Positions 8,317 through 19,400 of a stretch of DNA of 64,000 bases are shown one piece after another (positions within the stretch are counted from its first letter, which is position 1; each line of letters opens with the position of its first letter). Both the position numbers and the translations under genes were made by a program. The notes below the pieces were generated by a model. That model worked only from the letters and a program-made list of their open reading frames with translations, was not told where the DNA came from and searched no databases. Source of the DNA: Mycobacterium sp. Root135 (GTDB lineage: Bacteria > Actinomycetota > Actinomycetes > Mycobacteriales > Mycobacteriaceae); contig NZ_LMEZ01000008.1 in the NCBI RefSeq assembly GCF_001426545.1, positions 166,889 to 230,888 of the forward strand. The letters are read 5' to 3'.

Positions 8317-9257
8317 GGCTGGTCGGTGAGGTAGCCGCCGCCGCGCCCGAAGAACTCCAGCGCGGGCAGCTCGGTGCCGTCGTCGAGGCGAACAGCCTCG
8401 ACGACGAGCCCGGGCGCGTCACCTCGGTGCGCGTTCGGGCCCGCGACGATGACCATCCCGTCACCTTCGGCGATGAACACCCGGCCCGGGGTGCCGCCGT
8501 AGCAGCACCGCGACACCGAGGCGCGCAGAATGCGAATCCGCTGGCCCCGCCAGTACGTGACGGCGTTCGGGTAGGGATCGGACAGCGCGCGGACGAAACG
8601 GTCCAAGTCCTCTGCGGTCCAACGCCAGTCGACGATGCTGTCCCGCGCCGAACGCTTGTGGAAGAAGGTGCGCTCGTCGAGGTTCTGGGGTGTCCAGATG
8701 GCGGTGCCCTGCTCGATGAGGTCCAGCGATTCGATCAGCACGTCGGGAATGAGCTCGATGGTGGCACGCACCAGGGAGGTCCCGGTGTCCTTCGGCCCGA
8801 TCGGAATGGACCGCTGGAGCACGATGTCGCCGGTGTCGAGTTCGTCGTCCATGCGGTGAGCCGTCAGCCCGACTTCCGTTGCGCCGCTGATCATCGCCCA
8901 GATGACCGGGGAGAATCCGGTGAACTTCGGCAACAGGGAATCGTGCAGATTCAGGGTGCCGTGCGGCGGCAGGTCGAACAGCTCCCTCGGCAGCCAGGTC
9001 CGCCAGTTGTTGGCGACGATGATGTCGGGTTTGGCGGCCGCGACGCGCTGGATCAGCTCGTCGTCGGGCCGCTGTGCCAGATGCACCGGAATGCCGTGGT
9101 CACGCGCCAGTTCTTCGACGGAATCCGCCCAAATCGACTCGTACGGCTGATCACTCGGCGGATGTGTAACCGCCAAGACGACGTCGTGATTTGACTTGAT
9201 GAGCGCTTCCAGGGTCTTGTGGCCCCAGGTTTGGTATCCGAACGTTGCTACCCGCAT
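8313..9257 (-). CDS. fxbA: N5-hydroxyornithine formyltransferase of exochelin synthesis
   Basis: A 314-aa protein of the methionyl-tRNA formyltransferase fold. The formyltransferase core reads NLHDSLLPKFTGFSP, with the Asn and His of the catalytic triad, and the Asp is in DDELDTGDIVLQ. The C-terminal domain resembles the small OB-like domain of Fmt (LSDPYPNAVTYWRGQRIRI). FxbA of M. smegmatis is known to be needed for exochelin and is thought to move the formyl group from N10-formyl-tetrahydrofolate to N5-hydroxyornithine, giving the monomer read by NRPS module 1. The ATG has a strong SD (GGGAGG) and an iron box 26 bases upstream, shared with the divergent mbtH operon. Confidence 0.92.
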   Translation of the reverse strand: MRVATFGYQTWGHKTLEALIKSNHDVVLAVTHPPSDQPYESIWADSVEELARDHGIPVHLAQRPDDELIQRVAAAKPDIIVANNWRTWLPRELFDLPPHGTLNLHDSLLPKFTGFSPVIWAMISGATEVGLTAHRMDDELDTGDIVLQRSIPIGPKDTGTSLVRATIELIPDVLIESLDLIEQGTAIWTPQNLDERTFFHKRSARDSIVDWRWTAEDLDRFVRALSDPYPNAVTYWRGQRIRILRASVSRCCYGGTPGRVFIAEGDGMVIVAGPNAHRGDAPGLVVEAVRLDDGTELPALEFFGRGGGYLTDQP

Positions 9258-9282
9258 GTGCCGCCTCCCGTATGTGCCTAGA

Positions 9283-9301
9283 TTTGGCTAGCCTAACCTT
9301 T
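9283..9301. promoter_or_regulatory. IdeR-type iron box between divergent fxbA and the NRPS operon
   Basis: On the minus strand the site reads AAAGGTTAGGCTAGCCAAA, 15 of 19 matches to the IdeR consensus with a perfect GGTTAGGCTA core. It is the only such site seen between fxbA (start 9257) and mbtH (start 9385), and could control both directions. The whole mbtH - exporter - NRPS operon has no other visible iron box. Confidence 0.8.
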
Positions 9302-9384
9302 GATAGAGTTGCGTGGTTCAGGCGGTCGCGCCCAGAGTGCGTACAGCGCCGTGAAGGTACCCAAGCCAGTATTGAGGAGAGCGC

Positions 9385-9633
9385 ATGTCGGGCAATCCAT
9401 TTGACGACGAGACGGCCAACTTCTACGTCCTCGTCAACAGCGAGGACCAGCACTCGCTGTGGCCGACGTTCAAGCAAGTGCCGGGTGGCTGGACGATTGC
9501 GTTCGGCGCCGACGGTGGGGCGAGCCGACAGGCCTGCCTCGACTACGTCGACGAGAACTGGACGGACATGCGTCCCAAGAGCCTGCAGCTGCGGATGGCG
9601 GCGGCGTCGCCAGGAGCTGACTCGACATCGTAG
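9385..9633 (+). CDS. MbtH-like protein, NRPS adenylation-domain chaperone
   Basis: 82 aa, starting MSGNPFDDETANFYVLVNSE, with the full MbtH signature: NSEDQHSLWPTF, VPGGW, and CLDYVDENWTDMRPKSL. The three conserved tryptophans are present. MbtH-like proteins bind NRPS adenylation domains and are needed for their folding or activity. A strong SD (GAGGAGAG) precedes the ATG. It is the first gene of the operon with the exporter and the NRPS, so chaperone and synthetase are made together. A short C-terminal tail (AAASPGADSTS) overlaps the start region of the next gene. Confidence 0.95.
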   Translation: MSGNPFDDETANFYVLVNSEDQHSLWPTFKQVPGGWTIAFGADGGASRQACLDYVDENWTDMRPKSLQLRMAAASPGADSTS

Positions 9634-11369
9634 AGACGACCACGGATTCGTCGACGAAGGCTGAGGAAGCGCGAACGGGCAACGCGATCCTGCGACGAAC
9701 CGTCACCCGCAATGCCCGGCTGCTCACCGTCGGATCGCTGCTGATCTGTGGTCACCAGCTGTGCGAGGCCATGGTCCCCGTGATGATCGGCGTGGTCATC
9801 GGCCGTGCCGTCGAGACCGGTGACGTCGGCCAGCTGGTGGTGTGGATCGCGGTCCTCGCGGCACTGTTCCTGCTGCTGACGTTCTGCTACCAGGCCGGCG
9901 CGAGACATCTGATGCGCGCCATCGCCACCGAAGGCCATCAGCTGCGGGTCGAGCTGTCCCTGCGGATCCTGCACCCCTTCCGGTTGCGGACGCCGCTGCG
10001 CAGCGGCGAATTGCTCTCGATCGCGGGCACCGACGCCGACGAGACGTCGTACCTGCTCGACTACGTACCTCGGATCGCCGGTTCGATCACCGCGATCGTG
10101 GTGTGCGCGGGAGTGCTGCTCACCATCGACGTGCCATTGGGTCTGGTCGTGCTGATCGGCACCCCGGTCATCCTGTACCTGTTGCACTTTGGTGGACCGG
10201 TGATCACCCGACGAGTAGCCGACCAACAGGAACTCGCGGGCAAGGCGACGGCGATGTCGGCGGATCTGATCGCCGGACTGCGACCCCTGCGCGGCATCGG
10301 CGCCGAGGACGCGGCCACCGAGCGCTACCGCACGGTCAGCCAGGAGGCATTGGCCGCCACCATCCGGGCCACCCGCTCGCAGGGCGTCTACATCGGCGTC
10401 TCCACCGCCATGAGCTCACTGCTCGCTGTCGGAGTCGCCGTCACCGCAGGGTGGTTCGCGCTGCGCGGCGAAATCTCCATCGGCGAGTTGATCACCGTCA
10501 TCGGGCTGGCCCAGTTCCTACTCGAACCGTTCAACACCATGGCCGAGGTGCCCAGCTGGGTCGCGGAAGCCCGCGCATCCGCCGTGCGCGTCGGCTGGGT
10601 GGAGGATGCGCCGGTCGCGTTGACCCCGGGGTCGACACGCCTCGACTCCGCGCCGTACTCGCTCGACGTCGTCGACGTCCGGCACGGGCCGCTCGACGGC
10701 ACCACCCTGTCGGTCGCGGCCGGAGCCATGGTGGGCGTCGTCGCCGCCCAGTCCGCCGACGCAGACGCCCTCGTCAAAGTTCTTTCCGGGCAACTGGTGC
10801 CGGGGGAGTACAGCGGGGAGGTCCGGGTGGGCGGGGTGAAACTAGAGGACCTCGACCTCACGGAGTCACACCGAGCGCTGCTAGTGGAGCCGCACAAAAC
10901 CGACCTCTTCACCGGATCGCTGCGGTCGAACCTGCTCACCGGCGACGACGTCGCCGACGGCCGTGAATTGGACGCCGCGCTGCGGTCGTCCTGTGCCGTC
11001 GACGTGGTCGAGGTGCACGGCGAGGGTCTCGACCACGGCGTCACCGAGCGCGGCGCGAGTCTGTCGGGCGGACAGCGTCAGAGGCTGACGCTTGCCAGAG
11101 CACTGCTGCGGCGCGCACCCGTCCTGGTCCTGCACGAACCGACGACCGCGGTGGACGCGGTCACCGAAAGCGCGGTGGCCCAGGGCATCACGGAGATGCG
11201 ACACGGTGCGGACACTCGGAACTTCACGACGCTGATCGTGACGTGCAGCCCCGCGCTGCTCGCGGCGACGGACAGGGTCGTGCTCATCGACGGAGGTCGG
11301 GTAGTGGCGACGGGATCACACGTGGAGCTGATGGAACGCCAGGACTACCAGCGGGCGGTCTTGCGATGA
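9627..11369 (+). CDS. exiT: ABC exporter half-transporter, first subunit (catalytically degenerate site)
   Basis: About 580 aa: a six-helix exporter membrane domain then one nucleotide-binding domain, as in ExiT, the exochelin exporter of M. smegmatis. The ATP site is unusual. The Walker A position reads GVVAAQSADADALV with no GKS/T, and Walker B ends VLVLHEPTTAVD with His in place of Asp, while the signature LSGGQRQR is intact. The next gene has the opposite defects, so the pair should form one working ATP site. The first ATG (9771) would cut into the first membrane helix. The frame is open back to 9621 with no ATG, GTG or TTG, and an AGGAG at 9612 precedes ATC at 9627, which I use as a tentative start. 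It overlaps the mbtH stop; its own stop overlaps the next start (ATGA). Confidence 0.85.
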   Translation: MVETTTDSSTKAEEARTGNAILRRTVTRNARLLTVGSLLICGHQLCEAMVPVMIGVVIGRAVETGDVGQLVVWIAVLAALFLLLTFCYQAGARHLMRAIATEGHQLRVELSLRILHPFRLRTPLRSGELLSIAGTDADETSYLLDYVPRIAGSITAIVVCAGVLLTIDVPLGLVVLIGTPVILYLLHFGGPVITRRVADQQELAGKATAMSADLIAGLRPLRGIGAEDAATERYRTVSQEALAATIRATRSQGVYIGVSTAMSSLLAVGVAVTAGWFALRGEISIGELITVIGLAQFLLEPFNTMAEVPSWVAEARASAVRVGWVEDAPVALTPGSTRLDSAPYSLDVVDVRHGPLDGTTLSVAAGAMVGVVAAQSADADALVKVLSGQLVPGEYSGEVRVGGVKLEDLDLTESHRALLVEPHKTDLFTGSLRSNLLTGDDVADGRELDAALRSSCAVDVVEVHGEGLDHGVTERGASLSGGQRQRLTLARALLRRAPVLVLHEPTTAVDAVTESAVAQGITEMRHGADTRNFTTLIVTCSPALLAATDRVVLIDGGRVVATGSHVELMERQDYQRAVLR

Positions 11370-13150
11370 CGACTGCGGTTGCAGAGCACGACATCCTTCC
11401 CGTCGCCACCGGTCGCGAGACCTGGACCTGGTTGCGCCGCGAGCTCAGGAGCCGCGCCGGCTCTGGGCTGCTGACGCTCGTCGTCGGGCTGGTCGCCGCC
11501 GCCACGGCGGTGCTGCCCGTGTACGTACTCGGCGTGCTCGTCGACCGCATCATCGACGGCTCACCGCCGTCGGTGATCGTCACGATCGCGGTCATCGTCA
11601 CCACCGCCGCCGTGGTCGGCGGCCTGGCCAGCGGACTGTCGAACTACTTCATCGGCAGGCTCGGCGCCATCGCGCTCGCCGATCTGCGCGAAGCCGGGGT
11701 CGAACGCGCACTGTCGCTGCCGACGGCGACGGTGGAACGCGTCGGGCGAGGCGACGTGCTGTCCCGCGTCAGCACCGACGTCGCGACGATCGGCAAGGCT
11801 GTCACGGACGTCATCCCGACGATGTACGCGTCGATCCTGTTGGCCGCACTCTCGTTGGTCGCCATGGTCGGCCTGGACTGGCGTCTCGGCCTGGCCGGGG
11901 CGGTCGCCGTCCCGCTGTACGTGTTGGCGCTGCGCTGGTACCTCCCACGGTCGGCACCCCGATACGCCGAGGAGCGCCGGGCCATCGCCGAACGCTCACA
12001 GGTGTTGATGGAGAGCATGATTGGATCGGCTACGGTCCACGCCTACGACATGCACGTCGAGCACCAATCCGCGATCGAGACCGCCTCCGCGCGGGTCCGC
12101 GACATCTCGCTCGCCGTGTTCACCCTCTTCACGCGCTTCGTCGGACGCATCAACCGCGCCGAGTTCATCGGGCTGACCGTCATCTTGGTGACGGGGTTCT
12201 GGCTGGTGAAGACCGGCGACGGCACGGTCGGTCAGACGACGGCCGCGGCGCTGCTGTTCCATCGACTGTTCAGCCCGATCAGCGAGCTGCTCTTCACCTT
12301 CGACGAGGCTCAGGACGCCGGCGCGAGCCTGGCCCGGCTGGTCGGTTTGGTCACCATGCCCCACCAGGCTGAGAGACCGACGGCCGCAGTCGGTTCCGAT
12401 CCGCGCGACGCGTCCCTCGACCTCGAGGACCTGCACTACAGCTACGACGGTGAACACACCGTCGTGCACGGCGTCAGCATCCGGCTCGAGCCGGGACGCC
12501 GAGTGGCGCTGGTCGGTTCCACCGGGGCCGGCAAGTCGACGGTCGCCGGTATCGCCGCAGGCGCACTGACACCACAGCGGGGGGTCGTACGCGTCGGCGG
12601 CGTCGACGTGGCCAGTCTGACGCCCGAACAGCGCCGTCGGCACATCGCCATCGTCAGCCAAGAGGTACACGTCTTCGCAGGCGCGCTGGTCGACGATCTG
12701 CGATTGGCGAAGGCCGACGCCACCGAGGAGCAGGTGCACGACGCGCTGCGCGCGGTCGGCGCCGACGAGTGGGTCGCGGCACTCGAGGACGGGCTCGACA
12801 CCGTCGTCGGCGAAGGCGGCCACGAGCTGACATCGGCTCAGGCGCAACAACTTGCGCTGGCCCGGCTGATGCTCGCGGACCCGACCGTCGCGATCCTGGA
12901 CGAGGCGACCGCCGAGGCGGGAAGCCAGGGTGCGCGCGAGTTGGAGCGTGCTGCCGCCGCGGTCACCGCGGGCCGCACCACCCTGATCATCGCGCACCGA
13001 CTCACCCAGGCCGCGACGGCGGACCGGGTGATCGTGATGGCCCACGGCAGGGTCGTCGAAGAGGGAAGCCACCATGACCTGGTCGCGGCGGGTGGGCGCT
13101 ACGCCCAGTTGTGGCGCGCCTGGGCAGCAGACCATTCTCGCGGAGAGTAA
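11366..13150 (+). CDS. exiT: ABC exporter half-transporter, second subunit (ATP-hydrolysing Walker motifs)
   Basis: 594 aa with six membrane helices and a nucleotide-binding domain. Walker A is VGSTGAGKSTVAG (complete), the Q-loop is in IAIVSQEVHVF, Walker B is PTVAILDEATAEAG with the catalytic Glu, and the switch His is in LIIAHRLT. The signature is degenerate (LTSAQAQQ instead of LSGGQ). The intact Walker site here pairs with the intact signature of the preceding subunit, giving an asymmetric heterodimer with one consensus site, as in known heterodimeric exporters. It starts at ATG 11366, four bases overlapping the first subunit, and ends five bases before the NRPS start. Both halves probably export the finished siderophore across the inner membrane. 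Confidence 0.88.
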   Translation: MTTAVAEHDILPVATGRETWTWLRRELRSRAGSGLLTLVVGLVAAATAVLPVYVLGVLVDRIIDGSPPSVIVTIAVIVTTAAVVGGLASGLSNYFIGRLGAIALADLREAGVERALSLPTATVERVGRGDVLSRVSTDVATIGKAVTDVIPTMYASILLAALSLVAMVGLDWRLGLAGAVAVPLYVLALRWYLPRSAPRYAEERRAIAERSQVLMESMIGSATVHAYDMHVEHQSAIETASARVRDISLAVFTLFTRFVGRINRAEFIGLTVILVTGFWLVKTGDGTVGQTTAAALLFHRLFSPISELLFTFDEAQDAGASLARLVGLVTMPHQAERPTAAVGSDPRDASLDLEDLHYSYDGEHTVVHGVSIRLEPGRRVALVGSTGAGKSTVAGIAAGALTPQRGVVRVGGVDVASLTPEQRRRHIAIVSQEVHVFAGALVDDLRLAKADATEEQVHDALRAVGADEWVAALEDGLDTVVGEGGHELTSAQAQQLALARLMLADPTVAILDEATAEAGSQGARELERAAAAVTAGRTTLIIAHRLTQAATADRVIVMAHGRVVEEGSHHDLVAAGGRYAQLWRAWAADHSRGE

Positions 13151-13154
13151 GAAC

Positions 13155-16100
13155 ATGACGACGACCGAGATCGACGACGGCCTGACCCCGAGCGACCGCT
13201 TGGACCTGTTGCGCGAGTGGAACAATCAGAGCTGGCCCGACACCACGACGACGGTGCCGGACGCCTTCGCCAGGCAGGTCGAGCTGACCCCCGACGCGCT
13301 GGCCGTCGTCGCGGGCGACGTGCGGCTGACCTATCGCGAGCTGGCCGACCGCTCGTACCAGTTGGCGAATCATCTTCGTGCCATGGGTGTTTCGCACGAA
13401 CAGATGGTGGCCATCGCGTTGCCGCGCTCGGTCGAGATGGTGGTGGCCGCGATGGCCATCCTGGCCGCGGGCGGCGCCTTCGTTCCCGTCGACCCGCAGT
13501 GGCCTGCGGAGCGCAGGCGGCAGGTCCTCGCCGACACCAGGACCACCGCGGTCGTCGTGGCGCCGGGAACGGCCATGCCGGAAGACCCCGAGTCGGTCGA
13601 AATGGCCCTTGAGGCTTGGGCGTTCGGCGACCAACCTACCGCCGCACCGTTGACCGTCATCGACGGCAGTCAGTTGGCCTACGTCATCTTCACCTCCGGG
13701 TCGACCGGCAAGCCCAAGGGCGCGATGATCCGCCACGAGGCGATCGCCGAGAGGCTGACCTGGCAGGTCCAAGACGTCCTCGGCTTCGGGCCGGGGGACG
13801 CGTCGCTGTTCAAGGCGCCGCTGTCGTTCGACATCTCCGTCAACGAAATCCTGCTGCCACTGGTCTCCGGTGGGTACGTCGTGGTGGCCGAGCCCGGCGG
13901 CGAGCGCGACCCGCAGTACCTGCTCGACCTGATTTCGAATGAGAAGGTCACCTTCGTCTACCTGGTGTCGTCGATGCTCGACGTGCTCCTCGACCTCTCT
14001 CGGGGAACCAGCCTGCTGTCCGGGCTGAAGCACGTCTGGTGCGGCGGAGAGGTCCTGACGCCGGCGCTGTTCGACCGGTTCCGGACCCAGCTGAGTACCA
14101 CGCTCTACCACGGGTACGGTCCCGCCGAGGCGACGATCGGTGTCTCGCATGTCATCTACCGCGACAGCGCCGAGCGCATCGAGACCTCCATCGGCAGGCC
14201 GAATCCGCACACCCAGCTCTACGTCCTCGACGACGATCTCCAGCCGGTACCGGTCGGCGTCGGCGGCGAACTCTACGCCGCCGGATTCCTGTTGGGGCGG
14301 GGCTACATTCACGCGCCAGGGCTGACCGGGTCGCGCTTCGTCGCCAACCCCTTCGACGACGACGGCTCGCGGATGTATCGCACCGGCGACTTGGCGCGCT
14401 GGACCGCCGAAGGCGTTCTCGAATTCCTCGGCAGGGCCGACAACCAGGTCAAGATACGCGGCATGCGGGTCGAGCTCGAGGAGATCGAGGTCATTCTGGC
14501 GTCGCATCCGGAGGTCCGCCATGCGGCGGTCATCATGCGCCAAACGCCCTCCGGCGGAGCACAGTTGACCGGATACGTGGTGTCCAACACCTCGGTCGAC
14601 GCCCACGACATGCTCGCCTGGTGTGCATCGAAGCTGCCGGAGCACATGGTGCCCGCCGCCGTGGTGGTGCTCGACGAGTTCCCGGTCACCGCGAACGGCA
14701 AGCTGGACCGACGCGCACTACCTGCGCCGCCGACGGCCGCCCCGAGCATGGGGCCCGCGCCCACCGACCCACGCGCACGCGCGATCGCCGACATCTTTGC
14801 CGAACTCCTCGGCGTCGACGGCGTTGGCGCCGATGCCGACTTCTTCGCCCTGGGCGGCGACAGCATCGTCGCCATGGGCCTGATCAGCCGGGCCCGCAAG
14901 ATCGGCCTTAGGCTGCGGCCGCGCGACATCTTCGCCATGCGCACCCCGGCCGCATTGGCGACCGCGGCACCGGACTTGGGTGCATCCGCGCCCGAGGCGA
15001 TTGCGGTCGACCCCGTCGGCGACGTCGCGGCGACGCCGATCCTCGCGTGGCTCGACGAGGTCGGAAACGGCTCGACCGGCATGGACGGCTTCCTCCAGTC
15101 CGTCACACTGCACACCCCGGCGGGACTGACGACGGCGTCGCTGACGGCCATGGTCGACGCCTTGCTCGCGTGCCACGACGTCCTGCGCGCCAGAACCAGC
15201 ACCGTCGACGCCGGCGGGCTGACGATTCCCGCCGTCGGCACGGTGACGGCGGCCGACGTGCTGACGAGAGTCGCGCTCGACGGCGACGCCGACGCGGTGA
15301 CCGCCGAGCAGCGTTCGCTTGCAGTGCAACGCCTCGACCCGCGCAACGGACGAATGGTCGACGTCGTGTGGCTCGACGCCGGCGCCGACCTCCCCGGTCG
15401 CCTCATCCTGATGGTCCACCACGTCGTCGTCGACGGCGTCTCGCTGCGGCTGCTGAGTGACGATCTGGCCTCCGCATGGTCGGACGTTCGGGCCGGGCAA
15501 CCGATCTCACTCGCCTCCGCGGACACGCCGCTTCGGCAATGGGCCGACGAGCTCCGTGCCGCCACGACGGGCGGCACCTTCGCCGGCGACGAGGACTACT
15601 GGCGTCAGGTCGCCGGCGCCGCAGTCGAGCCGACGATCGGCAGCAGGCCGCTCGACCCGGCGGTCGACGTGGTCGCGACCGAGGACAAACTGGTGGTCCG
15701 CGTCGGTGCGGACGTCACGGGCCGCCTGCTTGGCCCGGTCCCGAACGCGATTCGCGGGGGCGTCAACGACGTCTTGGTCACCGCGCTGTCATTGGCCCTC
15801 GCCGAATGGCGCGGGTGTGAGTCGTCCTCGCTGCTGCTCGAGCTGGAGGGACACGGCCGCGAGGCCGAACACCTCGGCGCTGCTGGTGACCACCTCGACC
15901 TGTCTAGGACACTCGGCTGGTTCACCACCCTGTTCCCCGTCAGGGTCGACCCCGGTGCGACACCGTGGGACCGGCTGATGCCCGGTGGCCGGGAACTGGG
16001 CGCCGCCGTCAAGACGGTCAAGGAGCAACTGCGTGCGGTGCCGCGCAACGGACTCAGTTACGGCGCGCTGCGGTACCTTTCGGGCGATGCCCGGCCCGAC

Positions 16101-16420
16101 CTTGCGGTCCAGCCGCAGGTCCTGTTCAACTACCTTGGCAGGTTCAGCGGCGCAGGTGACGAACCGTGGACGCTCGCCGAGGACGCGGTCGCCGAGGACC
16201 GCGATCCCCGGATGCCGCTGCCCCGGGCCGTCGAGGTCAACGCCATCACCGTGGAGAGCGACGACGGCGCGTACCTGGAAGCCACCTTCAGTTGGCCGGC
16301 CGGCGTGCTGGATCGGCAACGAATGGAGGCACTTTCGAGCCTGTGGGTCGACGCCCTCACCGCCATCGCCTCCAGCGACGCCGTCAGCGGCCCGACCCCG
16401 TCGGACTTCCCGCTCGTCGC
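13155..16420 (+). other. NRPS module 1: A-T-E, N5-formyl-N5-hydroxyornithine, epimerised
   Basis: The A domain (residues about 30-530) has TSGSTGKPKG and FDISVNE. My hand-read ten-residue code is DINYWGGIGK, which I recall as the code of the formyl-hydroxyornithine module of coelichelin synthetase. The carrier motif is LGGDSI. The E domain (about 620-1080) keeps HHVVVDG, EGHGRE, RTLGWFTTLFPV and NYLGRF, so it should be active and give the D-residue. With no C domain in front this is the loading module, and fxbA provides the formyl group. Confidence 0.85.
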
Positions 16421-19400
16421 GATCACGCAGTCAGACGTCGAGGCGTTCCAGGGCGGCCTCGGCGACCTGGTCGACGTCTTGGCGCCGTCGCCGCTGCAAT
16501 CGGGCATCTACTTCCACTCCACCTACGCCGACGTCGACCCCTACGTCGTCCAGCAGATCGTCGAGTTGGCCGGTCCGGTCGACGCCGAGCGCCTGCGCGC
16601 AGCCGCGAATCTGATCGTGGAAAGGCACCGTCACCTCGGCGCCTCCTTCCAGCCTGCCGCCGACGGCAGCATCGTCTCGGTGATCGGGTCGACACCCGAA
16701 ATGCCCTGGCTCTACCTCGATCTCACCGGTGTCGAGGCCGGCGCCGCCACGAGCCGGGTCGACGAGGTGGCCGCCGAACAGCGTGACCGGCCGTTCGACT
16801 TGGCCGTGCCACCGCTGATGCGTTACGCGTTGATCCGTCTGACGTCGCACCGGCACGTGCTGATTCAGACCGTCCACCACATCGTCGCCGACGGCTGGTC
16901 GGTGCCCGTCGTGCTGCGTGAGCTCGCCGCACTGCACGACGACCCGGCAACCCCGCTGCCCGCGGCGCCCCGATACGGCGACTACCTGAACTGGGTCGCC
17001 GCCGCCCCCGTCGACGAGGCGCTCGAGGCCTGGCGCACCGAGTTGGACTCGGTCGAGGAGCCGACCCGACTGGCAGATGCACTGCCGCCCAGCACGTCCG
17101 GATCCTCTGGCTTCGGCAAGGTCGGCGCTCGGGTACCGGCCGACGTGGCCGACGGAATCGTGGAGTGGGCGGGCAGCCACGGCGTCACCGTCAGCGCCGT
17201 CATCGGCGCGGCCTGGGGCATCGCCGTGGGTCGGCTCAGCGGGCGCACCGACGTGGTCTTCGGCTCGACCGTGTCGGGTCGAGGCGTCGACGTCGCAGGC
17301 ATCGACGACATGGTCGGCCTGCTGATCAACACCGTCCCCGCCAGAACACACTGGTCGAGCAACGATTCCGTCGAGACCGTCGTCCGCCGGTTCGCCGACG
17401 CACAGACGGCGCTGTTCGAGTACCACCACGTCGCACTCGCGGACATCCAGCACGCCATCGGCGTGCCCGAGCTGTTCGACACCCTGATCGTCATCGAGAA
17501 CTACCCGGCCGCCGACGACCCCACGGCGACGATCCGCGTCGAATCCGTCGACGTGGTCGAGGCGCCGCACTACCCCGTCACCCTGATGGTGAAGCCGTCG
17601 GATCCGTTCACCATCGCACTGACCCACGACCGGGCAAGAGTCGACGCCGCGACGGCGGAACGCGTGCTCGCGTTCTACCAACGAATCCTCACCACGATCG
17701 TCGACTCCGCTGACACCGCGTGCAGCGACGTCGAACTGCTCACCCCGGCCGAGGTCGACGCAGAGGTGGCCACGGGAACCGGCGCGCCGGCGTGGCACGG
17801 CACCGTCCTCGACCTGTTCGCCGAGCAGGTTCGCCGCGCCCCCGACGCCGTCGCGCTCACCGACGGTGCCGGACGACTGACCTACCGCGAACTCGACGAG
17901 GAGGCCACCCGGTTGGCGGGAGCCCTCGCCGAAGCCGGAGTGGGCTCTGGCGACGTGGTCGCCGTCGCCACCGGGCGCACCAACGACCTGGCGATCGCCC
18001 TGCTGGCGGTCATGCGTTCCGGCGCCGCATATCTGCCCGTCGACCCGCAGTATCCGGAAGCGCGCATCACCTACATGCTCTCCGACGCCCGGCCGCGGGT
18101 GGTCATCACCGACGGCCGTCCGCTGCCGTCGCACCAACTGCCCACCCTGCCGGTCGACGCACGCCCCACCGCGCGAGCCGCGGGAGGCGTCGAGGTCGGC
18201 CCGGACGACGCGGCCTCGATCGTCTACACCTCCGGCAGCACCGGACAGCCCAAGGGAACCATCGGAACCCATGGCGCCCTGGCCAACCGGCTGAAGTGGG
18301 CCGCAGAGGCGTGGTCGCACGAGCACGACGACGTGCGGGTCGCCAAGAGCTCGACGAGCTTCATCGACGGCACCACCGAACTCCTCGGAGCGCTCGTCGC
18401 GGGCGCCAGCACCGTGATCGCCGACGAGGACACGGCACGTGACGCCGCCGCCCTCGCCGACCTCGTCGAAAAGGTCGGAGCCACACAACTTCTCGTCGTT
18501 CCCAGCCTCGCCGCCGCGATGGTCGAGTCGGCCCCGACGGGCCTCGGCCACGTCCGGCGTTGGATCTGCAGCGGCGAGGCGCTCGACGACGCCACCGTCG
18601 CCGCGCTGCGCCGGGTGTCCCCGGACGCCCAAATCGTGAACTCGTACGGGTCGTCCGAGGTCGCGGGCGACGTGCTTGCCGGACCGGTGCCCGACGACGG
18701 CCGGACGACCCTTGGCCGACCGGTTCCCGGCGTCCGCATCCTGCTGCTAGGCCCCGACCTGGAGCCGGTTGCGCCCGGCGCCATCGGCGAAATCTACGTC
18801 GGCGGAGTCCAACTCGCCCGCGGCTACCACGGCCAGGGCGGCACCACCGCCGCCCGATTCGTCGCCGACCCGTTCGGCGAGGACGGGGCACGGCTCTACC
18901 GCACGGGCGACCTCGCGCGGTGGACCAGCGCCGGCGACGTCGAGTTCAACGGTCGCAGTGACGACCAGGTCAAGATCAACGGATTCCGCGTCGAACTCGG
19001 TGAGGTGGAAGCGGCACTCGCCGACCTGCCCGGCGTCGCCGACGCCGTCGTCACCGTCCACCAGGGGGCCCACGGGTCGGCACGTCTGGACTCGTACGTG
19101 GTGCCCCGTGACGCCGCGCCGGTCGACCAGGCGACTATCCGCGCCGCCCTCGCCAAGCGGTTGCCCGCGCACCTCGTGCCCGCAACGGTCACCCAGCTGA
19201 CGGCCATCCCGTTGCTGCCCAACGGAAAGCGCGACCGCACGTCGCTTCCCGAACCCGTGCTGTCGGTCTCCAAGGTCTCGCCGCGGACTGAGCGTGAGTC
19301 GTCGATCTGCAGCGTCTTCCAAGACGTGCTGGACATCTCCGACGCGATCGGGATCGACGACGACTTCTTCGCCCTCGGCGGTGACAGCCTGCTCGCCCTG

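Noticed and set aside
13074..13154. An earlier ATG for the NRPS gene at 13074
   Set aside because: It lies inside the exporter gene and has no SD; the ATG at 13155 has GGAGAG at the right distance and starts a normal A-domain lead.
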